A stretch of 64,000 nt of DNA, from the NCBI GenBank assembly GCA_033964015.1, contig CM066913.1, forward strand, positions 28,794,790 through 28,858,789, written 5' to 3'. The position numbers were made by a program, and so were the translations under genes. How positions within the stretch are numbered: position 1 is the stretch's first letter; each line of letters opens with the position of its first letter. The notes beneath the pieces are model-generated. The model ran no database searches. It was not told where the DNA came from and saw only the letters and a list, made by a program, of their open reading frames with translations. Of this stretch, positions 1 through 12,300 are shown piece after piece. This DNA comes from Scolanthus callimorphus (Eukaryota; Cnidaria; Anthozoa; Actiniaria; Edwardsiidae).

Positions 1-124
1 GGCCCGAAAAGTGCTAATCTGCCTAAAATTTATTGAAGATCAAGATCACCCCTAAAAGAGAACCAACCACCGTGATTTTAACCCCTAAAAGATACGACGA
101 TCATCCCCGGTCAAAAAACTATGG

Positions 125-160
<36 letters not shown>
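1..160. repeat. MITE fragment ending in a C homopolymer
   Basis: This stretch carries the motif CCCCTAAAAGATACGACGA followed by TATGGGAGT and a run of about 30 C. The same motifs in the same order occur near 19680-19790, and a weaker version near 10480-10590, so this is one end of a dispersed inverted-repeat element. Its other end lies outside the window. The rest, up to the last GRAMD4 exon at 457, shows nothing else I can name. Confidence 0.6.
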
Positions 161-163
<3 letters not shown>

Positions 164-364
164 TGATTTCTTCTATTTACAGAAAAATTCACTAATGTCT
201 ATAATTTTGAATTATTGTACGTGAAAATATCATTCTACTACATATAATTTAAACTTTGTCCATACTCTGTCCAAACCCCAGAAACTCGGATGTTCCATAA
301 TAAGTTATTACTGCGAACAATCAATTAAGTGTTCACAGCGTAAGTGTTTCTTGGAGTTGTCTGT

Positions 365-3300
365 TTACGTCGCCCAGGGAAGGTCTGCCGCCTTAGCTGC
401 GCCGATAATACTTTCATAAACTTCGTCTCGACCCAGCAGAGCACCAAAAATATATGGCTGAAAAGAAAGAAGTTTGTACCGACTATAAATATTGGAAACT
501 AGGGCGAACAGAAAATGTGCAGATTGATTGATAGATTTTATTGGAACCGTGTAAAAATATTTGCATAAGCATAACTCCAATAAATTTAAAAAAGAAAAAT
601 ACATTAATATTTTGTCTAAATTTAATTTTCAATTTCACTTTTATTTGATCAAAGTCCGAGGGTTCGTCATGTTGGGGTGCTTCTACAAAGTAGTCGTTGT
701 CGTTCTGTTTTGGCCTCCCAGACAAATTTTGCTATAGTTTTTTTGGATATTTTCTTTATATTTTAGAGACATTATTCTGGTAAATGCATCCAAGGGGGCC
801 ATTGGCGTAGGTTGATTTTGGTTTAATTCTATGGCATGGAAAAGTTCATTTCGAAGGTTTTTGTAGTTTGGGCACTTGAGAATGAAATGCTCTTCGTCTG
901 CAACATCGTTTTTTGCAAAGGGGACATATTCTTTCTTCTAATTCTTTATATGGCCTACTATGTCTCCCGGTTTCGATCATTAGGTCATGTCATGCTTATT
1001 CTATGATTTATGTTTTTGACGTTGTTAAGATAGCTTTCCAGGTCAAGTGTATCACCACGCCCAAACCCTAACGTTAGCTTGAATTTTCTAAGGGTTCTTA
1101 CAGCCAATTGCGTTTGAGCGTTTTACCCTAACAGTTCGCACGTTATGTTTGAACGTTTGAAACTTGCGTTTCTAGGATGAAACGAGACAGAACCAAAGAG
1201 TTCTGTCCTCTCTGATTGGTCAGTGAAAAATACACATGGCGGTTGCCCTTGAAACGTCCGACTTTTTGTCTCACAACGCAACTTTCAAACGTTCAAACGT
1301 AACGTGCGAACTGTTGGGTAAAACGCTCAAACGCAATCGGCTGTAATTTGTTTCTTTGTCTAGGGTTACTGATCCATGCTTGCTGTCTATGTCTTGCATT
1401 CGTTGTCTGATAAAATAAAGAATGGTAGCTGAGGTAGCTGGTGGGTTTGGAATCAGCCATATTTCGCCTAGTCCTAAACAATTTAAAATGTTATGTAATT
1501 TGCATGGCCAATGTCGTGTTATGTCGTTTAAGACCTTTCGCGCTAACTTATTGTCTTCGTCACTAATCAGTTTTTGCCAGTATTTTATAGCTCTACATTT
1601 TGCCTGGACGCGGAGTGGGATCTCCCTACTTCAGATCGGCAGTATTTGTTCACCCCTAGCAACCATCTGATAAATTGTGTGTGCACAATTTCGATGGGGT
1701 CCTTTTCTAATTTCTCCTGACAATCTACCCCCCAGACTTCACTACCGTATAACAAGATAGGGGCTATTAAGGCGTCAAAAAGTTTCATGGTTACCCTTAC
1801 ATCGTCTCGGAAATGCTCGCCCATTTCTTTGCGAAGAATAAAATAGGGGGACGTAACGTAATGCGAGCTCTGAAAATGGTAACATGGTACCTTGTCATGT
1901 CTATGGACAAAAGTCGTTTGCCTTGCCTGTAGGGCACGAGTGGAGAAGGACGCACCCAATTTTTTACCTAAGAGCTTTACAATGACAGTACACCAGGCAA
2001 GTCCATCTGTAAGCATTTACAGTTTTCATTTCTTAGTCGGGGATATAGGAAGCACAGAAAGCACTTTTAGTGGTTACTCGATAATACTTGCGACATAAGC
2101 ATAAATTTATATGCGTCCTGGTTTATTAGGAAAGGTTCGAACGTTATGACGGTAGTTCCAGCAATTATACCACGTGATGACCTTGTAGAAAAACGTCTTC
2201 AGAAACGACTCTGTTGGATTCGAAGGATGAAAACAATCAGCAAAGCTTCCGCAGAGACGAAAAACAACAGACAAACGTCACGACGGAAGCCACTCGACTG
2301 CACTAATCGAAACAGGCCATGGACCTGATTGGCTAGAGACGGAAGCCAGTCGACTGCACTGACCGAACAGGTAATGGACCTGATTGGCTCGAGACGGAAG
2401 CCAGTCCACTGCACTAACCGAAAAAGGGCGGAACAGGAAAAGACTAAATAATTGATGTTTTAATTTGTACAGTGCGAACCAATTTGGATTTAAAAAGTGA
2501 TGAATAATAAGGAAGGTAGGAAAACATAGTAATAATTACAGGTGGGAGGTTTTCTACTTATACAAATTCACAACTTCTCCTTCCCTCTGTAGCTCACGGT
2601 GCCAATAAATCACTGCTGAATACCTTATCAACACTGCGTACGTCCACCTCAATTGACATTCCAGTGCCGGGAATTATTCCAATGGGCTTGAACTGAAATA
2701 AGAGATTTATAAACCAGGGTTTTCAGCGCATATGCATCTTTCGTACAATTATTTTGCTTGACGCATTTACCTTTCCAATCGAGTAATGCTTGTTAGTTTA
2801 ATTGCGATGCTCTTGGATGCACCAGACTTTAATCGTTCAAAAACACAGGTAACTGGCAAGATAGAAAGAAAGGATCAACACTAATGAAGCGAAAAAAGAT
2901 AGATAGATAACTTTATTAAAGTGTCCAAAAAAACCGTCTAGCGTGGGAGAAATCCCACACTAATATGGGGACACAACAAAAAGGAATAAAAAAAAATGAA
3001 AGCTAAGTATACTTTATTGATTTAAATTTAATTATAAAATGTAAGTTATATAAATACTCTACTTATTACTACTATGAATATAATTATACTGTAATGTTCA
3101 AAATTCAAAATGTATTAGAGAAATATTAAAAATATAAAGACCACATTTCTACGAACAGCATAAGACACATGTCCTACAACCATCATCCAGACGACAGGCG
3201 ACATCTCTGCAAGGACTGCAAGGCCGGGCTGACTTGCCCTTAGGCAACCCTTCAAAAGCCAAACCGCCCTCTCGACATATGCACTCCCATTATATGCGCA

Positions 3301-6300
3301 TACCACATGCTTGGACGAATGTTTATAAATAGTTCTGTAGTGCGTACAACACTAGATTGTAACAGTTTATCGACCCATGTCATGGTAGAAAGCCACAGTA
3401 TCGCAGTATGGCCGTTTTCGAGAGATTGCTGAATTAGAGTCCTTACTGCGGTTTTCGTAATTCTGCGAACTCTCGCTAACGATTTCCAACCGTAAAACCG
3501 CCTTCTAGTTTCCGTCAATCAAAGCCCCGAGTCTTTTCGTCGTTACTCTTTGTGCTTTTTGATTGGCCAGCGCCTAAGCAGTGCTAAAATGGCTTCCTGT
3601 CGCGACAGCAACGTTACGTGCTGGCCAATCAAAAAACACAAAGAGTAACGACGAAAAGACTCGGGAGTTTGATTGACGGAAGCCAGAAGGCGGTTTTACG
3701 GTTTGAAATCGTTAGCGAGAGTTCGCAGAATTATGAAAACCGCAGTAACTCGAGTTGTGCGATACGATAATAGTGTTTAATACAAGGTGTATCATTATCA
3801 GTGAAGTGAAGGAAAGAACACTCAAAAGAAGGAAAATTTAAATCACATAATATGGTGATGACTTCGACTTTCTTTTTGATACACCATGTCGGGTATCGGG
3901 AGCTCCGCTTTTAGGCACTGCCTGTAGATCTCTACATTAGATACGAGGTACCTCGAGATACGGTCTTACCTCTGGGTAAGATACAGTTTTCCGTGCTTCA
4001 TGTTTGTCAGTGGTTTGTCTTTATTCATCAAGGTACATCGCCTACCCTCTTCCCATGCTGGTAGACAATAGACAAACTAAGTCAAGATAAGAAGCTAGTA
4101 TTGCTGCAGCGTTGCTGAAACGAAATGCTGAAATGGTACTAAAACAGCCTTTGAGTTCTACGCCTGTATGCACGTCTAACGTATATTTGCATGCGTGATG
4201 TAACAAGTAGGACTTACAAGGTAACGGCGCCTCGGTAATGGGTATCTTAAGCCTCTCACACAAGTTAACGAAGTTCTGTGAGTTGTGGAGCGAGGTTTGT
4301 GAGCAAGATGGCGGCAGGGAGGAGGACGCGTCACTAGATGTACCAGCACGAGATGAGTTGTGCGGTTCACGTGACAGCATCTGCATGATTAACAATGGAA
4401 AATGACCAACTATAAGCTTTGGTGTAGTAAGCTCATGAAAGCAGCAAAATGAGGTGCTAATAGCACACAAAAGAATACTGAAAAATGACGCCAACGCATA
4501 AACATCATCACGCACGTATAATCACGCTTAAGTGTAAAAGTTAAAGTTTAAGGTTTGGCATACCATTAATAAGGTTGGCGGAATCGTCAACCTGTGGGAA
4601 GGAGGGGTAGCTGGAGATGTACTTACCCCCTCACTTGTCATGGTTTCCATGGCAGCAAGATCGGCATCTGTAGGTAGCTCTTGCCATATCTTCGCCACGT
4701 TATCATATCGTTTTCTTCACCTGTATAGTCACGAGCAATACAGTCAATTCTTGACATGCGGGCTTGAAACCACAACGGTTTTAACCGTTAAAAGAGGCTT
4801 AAAAACAAACGACTTATTGGTCATAGTAGCGCATGGAGGGGAAAGGCTCCTCTTAATATCCATAGGAATTTGAAAAAAAAAGTCACTCCTCGCATTGCCT
4901 CTGATTAGTTTTGTCATCAATAGTTGCGGTTACACTAGCGCCTTTTCCCGTGTGGAAAGGGCATTTCGACCGCGTTGAGAAAACTATTTAGTGTAACCGC
5001 TGTTCCCAGACCGAAATCTCCTAGTTGAGGTTTCCAAGGATACGTCAACAAGAACAAAAGAATTTCACGCGACAGTTCCAGACCTAAAGAGCCCAGGAAA
5101 TACAGCCCCGAGACGCCTAGGCCAATCACGTTGCAAGAAAAGAAAGATCACCGAGGGCATGTCTGTACAGTGTGACCGCGTTACCATAGGCAATTTCAAA
5201 CCGAGACGAACCCAGCCCCATACCCGAAGCCTTGGGTAGACCCAAAACCCAAGGTGTGTGTAACCGCAACTATTAATTACATGTTCATACCTTGGGAAAT
5301 CGTTTGTATGTTGGTCCAATAATGAACATTTTGATTCCCAGAAAAAGAGCTGTAGAATAAGCACATGGGATTATCAGGGATTCCATTCATGAAATTAACA
5401 TTTTCGAGTCGCTGTTTAATTCGGATATCTCATGCTGCTACTGCTACTAATGATAAATGATGATGTCAGATGATGATGGTGTTGTCATCTAGTCTGTAGG
5501 GGTAACGACAACAACAAAAGTCCGTCCTGTACATTTTCCCGATCTCCGGGAATGAATTGCAAATCTATATGATAACGGCGGGAAATTACTGCTAGTTTTG
5601 TTTCTGGCGCCAGTAAATCATAAAACTTTATTTTAAACTTAATTCAAACATTTTCGGAGTAAGATCCTTCCTCTGATTAATGACAAATCAATATAATTAC
5701 CAACAAACATGAAAAGTGTCGTTCCCTCGAGAAGCAGAGAGGTGACGAATGCAATGCAAAGATTGGTGAAGAGTTTCTTGGTCGCTGCGTGCTGCCACAT
5801 CAGAAGACTACAAGAAACAAGAGAAGCACATCAAATTTTGCAACCATGTTACCCATATAACACGGGCATTAAATGTATATCTTACTTTTTATTTTCTCCA
5901 GTGAGTTTGCCATCCTTCCCAGTAAGTTCTGAAACGAGAAATGGAAAAAAGAGATCACATCACTCGCACTACGGAACTGTACGTCTCCATTTCCTGACTC
6001 ACCTGCACTTTCCTGGCAACTTGTAAAACCAGTTGAAACTTGTCTGACCAGCTTTTGTCCTCCGCCGGAGCCTGCAAAAAGAACAAGCAACCGGTCAGAA
6101 TAGATACATCTTGCTTGAATGAATGGATTTACAGAACGATTACGGTACGATTCAAGAAAATGAAACTGAGATTACAACCTCCTCCTTTTCCTTCTTTGAA
6201 ATCCCAGCTGTGTTGCGATACCCCTGAAAGAGAAAAAGTTGTTAGTTGTGAATGAAATCTTGTAACAGTCCACGTCAATGGCGCGTTACCTGGCGTGGAG

Positions 6301-9300
6301 GTAGTTCATGAAGAGTTTCCCAATACATAACAACAGGAGTAGAGACAGCAGATAACCATGGCGAGCGGCATACATGTAAACCTGCAAGGGAGCAGAAAGC
6401 TTGTATTTACCATGACTTGGACTTCTTAGAATGGGATTGGGTCCTGTTTTCGTGCTATTTGACTATCTCACGATCTTAGAAATTTTCAAACTTCCCAGGG
6501 TTGGGAAACCCATGCAAACCATCCTTGGGAAGTGTTCGGCTTTTATGAGTGAGGAATACTCATTGTTTTCTCACTTTCATTTGCCACAGATGGGATGATC
6601 CAGGTGCGTAGCTCACTGTATTCAAGTGCATTATAAATAACAATAATGATGTTGAAAATAATGCAATAAATGTACAGCAAAATGAACTACCTTATAGTAT
6701 AAAAGATATGATGTGAGTGCCTCATAAACTGTCCTGCACACACCTTGTTACTGCTCTATGTACGGTACTGTTCTATGTATGGTACTGTTCTATCTTCTAT
6801 GTATGGTACCGTTCTATGTACGGTACTGTTCTATGTATGGTACTGTTCTATGTACGGTACTGTTCTATGTACGGTACTGTTCTATGCACGGTAAGTGTTC
6901 TATGTACGGTACTGTTCTATGTACGGTACTGTTCTATGTACGGTACTGTTCAATGTACGGTACTGTTCTATGTACGGTACTGTTCTATGTACGGTACTGT
7001 TCTATGTACGGTACTGTTCTATCAGGGGCGTAGCCAGGGGGGGGGCACAGGGGGCCGCCCCTCCCCTTTCTTGGGGATTTTCCCATACATTTACTGTATT
7101 TGCTGGAGGAAATTCGTCCCATGTTTTCACTATTTCACCCCCCCCCCCCCCCAAACAAAATTCCTGGCTACGCCCCTGTTGTATCATCATCAATGACCGT
7201 AAGGTGGACTACAAAAGTGTTCAAGCGATTTTCCAAGTTTTTCTTTGTTTCAATTTTATGACAATTTTATTTCAGTCTGAGCTTGTGCTGTTATTATCTA
7301 ACTTCAAAGTGGTCGGGTATGTCGAGAAATACAGTAATGTATACTTACCAATAAGACCTCGAGCCCGAAAGATAACAACAAGATAATTTGAAATTAATAT
7401 AGAAATGTTCTTTAGTTTCCTAAGACGGCAAAAGAAACGTTCACATGGTTATTGGCAGTCAAACTAACGGTAATTTAAATGCAGAAATCGGCTTAAAAAT
7501 GGGCAGTCAGTCGGCGAATCGATACAATGGATGATAACAACTGTTACTGTAGCAAGGTGAAGGAAAAATTAGTCGCAAATATCCTATAAAACAACACAGC
7601 ATTATAGAAGGTTTATGAGTACTACTATAAAACCACACGGTATTCTTTTTTGGTCACGAACCTACTCTGCGATCTCGAAATTGTTTGCGCGCGCCGCTTT
7701 TGAGTATCCATGGAGATCCTTCTAGTTTCTTCACGCGCGCATGACGTAAACAATAACCACCAAAGCAATTATCTCAAATCAGGAAAATTTGTCAGATCGT
7801 CAGCCACGAAATAGTTTAACTGAAAATATGTCCCTGGTGTCAGACTACGAGGATTTCAAAACTGTTCAAGCCTGTACGCTCCCTTGCTTCCCGCAGGGGT
7901 TTCCACTGGGCCTTTTTACAAGCCAAGTTCCGAGCTCTTTGAGTAGCGTTATTTCCCCTTCATCTAGTGCGCTTCCAAGCTTCCCACAGCCTCTATTTGC
8001 CGCATCCTCTTCTTTCTGTGGAGACTGTGCGGGAGCAACTTCTCAAGAGCTCAGTGAGTTTAATCTGCTGCCAGGCCTAAGTGGTGGGATGTCATATGTA
8101 CCGAGCTCTCTGTCCACCGTTCCTAGTTTTCCAACTTGGAACACAAACACCTATGACTTGAGTTCCTTACAAGGGTACACCGCAGATTTGTGTGATGGCG
8201 CTGGGCAGCAGAACGAGGCCGAGGGCAACCTGGAAAAAGTGCTCAAGTTTGCGACAGAGGAGGGAAGATTGATCACTGAGCCTGAGGTCAGCTTAGGAAT
8301 TCCCAATGATGTCAACACCGTTGAGTCAGAATGGAGTGAATATCTAACGGGCCGTTTTACGTTTATGGAAGACGCGGAAGAGTTCCAGGTTCACGACTTT
8401 GTTATTCACCAGCCCGAACAGGATTCTGTACTTTGTGAAGAAAACTTCGAGGTTCTCTGTGCGAAACTGTCGTGTCTCATGAAGGAAGCTGAAGACGACG
8501 TGCTTTGTGAAGAAAACTTGGAGCTTCTGTTTGAAAAACTGTGGTGTATCATTATGGAAGAAAAAGCAACGTCCGCGCCTTGTGGCACTCCAGATGAGAG
8601 CGCTGGGAGTTTTACGTTTATGGAAGACGTGGATGATTGTCAGCTTTACGACTTATTTATTCGCCAGCTAGGACATGAATCTGCACTCTGCGAAGAAAAC
8701 GTTGAGTTTGTGTGTGAGAAGCTGTGGTGTAAGATGATGGGAGCTGAAGATTCATGTGAAGATGCAAAGCCCGAGCCTTGTGGTACACCAGATGAGAGCG
8801 CACTAGACACTGCTGAGCAGAACGACGAGGATGATACTACAATCCCAAAGGATCCCGCCAGTGCGCATGCCCAAGCTCATGAGACACGCTCGCCAAAGGA
8901 AGACGCTAATTACGATCTCGATTCTGCAGTTTCTAACACCGAGAGCTCTGCACACGAAGCAAGGAATGCCGAGATCCCTGCCGATACAAATGAGGCAGTG
9001 ATAAGTACCAGTGGTGAGAACATCCCTGCGCCAGTGTCTTCTGAATCTCATGCGGTTTCAGCGGAGGTGGTGCACAGAGAAGTCAATCAGTGCCCCGACG
9101 CGAAAGGGGAGGGCGTGTCTAACATCAAGCGCAGGTTGAGGCGATGGGGTTCCTGTGTGAAGAGATTCAACATCTTCAAGGGGCTTCTGTGCGCCAAGAT
9201 AGTCACAACTCTTACGAAGAACTTTGTCTTGCTATATAAGCCGCAGCACGCCAGCAAGAAATTGCCAGTCTTGCCCAGACACTGGGCTAGGCCCAATTGC

Positions 9301-12300
9301 AAATATTTAGAAATCGTTAGGAATTGAGAGACACTGGGCTAGGCCCAATTTGAATAGTTTTGAATCGTTATACATTGATCCAGTTGTAACTAGTTGTAAA
9401 TCATTATACATTGATAGACACTGGGCTAGGGAAATCGCCACGAATTGAGAGAAACTGGGCTAGGCCCAATTATAAGTATTTATTAATCGCCAGAAATCGA
9501 GAGACATTGGGCTACAATATCGTTAGAAATTGATCGACACTGAACGAGGCCCGATTGTAAATAGTTGTAAATCATCAGAAATTGATAGACACTGGGGTAG
9601 GCCCCATTATTAAGATTTAAAATCGTCAGTTATTGATAGACTCTGAGCTATAAGGCCCAAGTCTAGATACTTGTAAGTAATCAAACATCGAGAGAGACTG
9701 GGCTAGGCCCATAGTTAATATATAGAGTAGTAAATAGGCACAGTACACCAACAGGAGTATGCTTGCTTCTACAAATGACCAACAACTCTTCTAAAGACTT
9801 GTAGACGGCTGGTGCATAGCCATATGCATCAGCTGTTACGCGAATGGAATATCTTCCACGTCTTTTTTTTTCGAGTTTTCTTACAAAATTCTGTCATTTT
9901 GAATGTTCCACTGTTTGGATATCAAGCTGCATGGCCAACTGAGATCAGACCAAAGTGCAGCTGCAGTTTTGTAGCGTTGTAGATCATATTATAATATGAT
10001 TAATATATTGATTCGATTTTGATTAAAGTACAAAACAAATAACAGAAATGCTGACCACCGTGGATATGCGAAGAGTAGAAACGAGTTATCGCGAGGGACC
10101 TGGGATGCCATTTGATCACTTGCTCCGAATTTCGTAAACGAATTCCCGACAAAACAAGGGAGAAAGAGCATCGTTACGTCGGTTACGCTTGTCGGCGTTA
10201 ATAATTTAATAAACGAAGTGCATTAACCGTTTTTCGGACAAAACTAAGTTAGATAGCGCTAAAAAAACACAACAAGTGTATGATTGTTCCTAAGGCCCTT
10301 GCACGAGTTACACACTCTGCTGTATGGCTAAGTGAGCTACATCAACACAACGGTTCACAGGATTGCTTGCAATTTCAAGACGTTTGATTCACAATACCCT
10401 CCAGAAGCTACACACATAGCTCCAAAGCTGCAAATTTGTATTGGGATGGATAGTCTTCCATTTTTGAGTCTTCAAAACAGCCCCCCCCCCGACTCCCATA
10501 AAAATAGACGGGGTTGCTTGTCGGGAAAATTGATTTTAACCCTATGGGAATGTAAATTGGGTGTGGTCAACAGTGAATACCACCCCTAAAGCGTGGTGCA
10601 CACTTGCGACATGACATAAGACAAATTTGTGGTTTCAAAATGATGAAGTGCACAAAAATCACATAAGACTGCTTTGGCGATGTAGACGGTACTGTTCTAT
10701 GTACGGTACTGTTCTATGTATGGTACTGTTCTATGTACAGTACTGTTCTATGTATGGTACTGTTCTGTGTACGGTACTGTTCTGTGTACGGTACTGTTCT
10801 ATGTATGGTACTGTTCTATGTATGGTACTGTTCTATGTACAGTACTGTTCTATGTAAGGTACTGTTCTATGTACGGTACTGTTCTATGTACGGTACTGTT
10901 CTATGTACGGTGATGTTCTTCCAACTCATGTCTTACTTACAATAAATGCAATAATAGTAGCTGCAGCATTGGACCAGCTAACCAAGCTATTCACAGCCTT
11001 GACAAAGTTTGTGATTGGCTGGATTCCATTTGCTATAACAGAAATACAATTTGTCAAGCTAGTTGGTCCTCAATATAACCAATACTATAAATGGCACCAT
11101 ATTTTTCAAAAACAGTTCAAACTTACTGAATCTATTGATGTTCTCTTTTAATCTGCAAAGGTAATAAGGGGAGCAATATTAGACACAGGGTAGAGCAAGT
11201 TTTTAGTATCAAATCACACATGGACATATTTGACATACGTTTTTACAGCCAAAGGATCACCATCATCATCTTGCTGGGATGTGGATTCTGGCTCATCATT
11301 AACAAAGTCCCATAACCTGTCCACCAGCTGAAAGAGCAAATATTTATGAATGATTTATTATTGTGGGATGTTTTTGGATGGGAGCCTCTGCCCTACCCCC
11401 TCTGTCCTATCCCCTGTGGCTGTAGTTGGGTACTAAAAGCTGAAAGTCACTCAAATATTTAGAAATCGTTAGGAATTGAGAGACACTGGGCTAGGCCCAA
11501 TTTTGAATAGTTGTGAATCGTATACATTGATCCCAGTTGTAAATCATTATACACTGATAGACACTGGGCTAGGCCAATTACAGGTAGTTGTAAATCGTTA
11601 GAAAGTGAGAGAAACTGGGCTAGGCCCAATTATAAGTATTTATTAATCGCCAGAAATCGAGAGACTGAAGAGAAGCTGAAAGTCACTCACACTCACACCT
11701 ATCCAGTTACATCAATAATGTCCACTGCGAGGCAGGTCATTGCATTGCATGGGTTGGGCTGGATACCCTCAAGTCATTGGCAACCGGAAAATAATAAATG
11801 TATTTTCAAAAAAATATTGATCAGAACAAAAATGTCCAAGGGAGGTTACAGAGGCACATGTAAAGAAGATTGAGAGAACGAAACCCAAGATTCTTAGTTT
11901 TCATCTCACAGTACGAGGCTTGATACGGTAGGCGGTACAGTGCATTCCTTTGTGTTTTGTCAGCCCCATGCCACAGTGCGTGGCAGACATTTAGGGACGT
12001 TTTATGATCAGCATTTTTTTGAAAAGTGTGTATAATAATAAATCGTACAAAAGATCATACTGTCTCTAAAACTCTTCTCTTGAATTCCTCAGCTCTTGAG
12101 TTCTTCGCCATTTTGAGTTCATTGTCTGTACCATCTACAAAACAGATTAATATAAAACAAAATGAGTGCATAATAGAGTGGATTTCAGATGAGTGTTGTG
12201 AGAAATTTGCATTTATGCATTCCTATACGTTTTATCCAAAATTCTTCTCTAACACAAAATTAATGCTTAAAGATGCTCAAGCAAATAATTTTTGATGGCC

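Noticed and set aside
6717..7386. Plus-strand ORFs with CSMYGTVLCTVLFYVRY repeats (also 10627-10945)
   Set aside because: Same effect: a 17-bp unit without stop codons in the read frames, continuing into a MITE.
7789..7827. First 13 codons of the nested gene frame
   Set aside because: The frame begins at TTG, not ATG. The first ATG is 7828.
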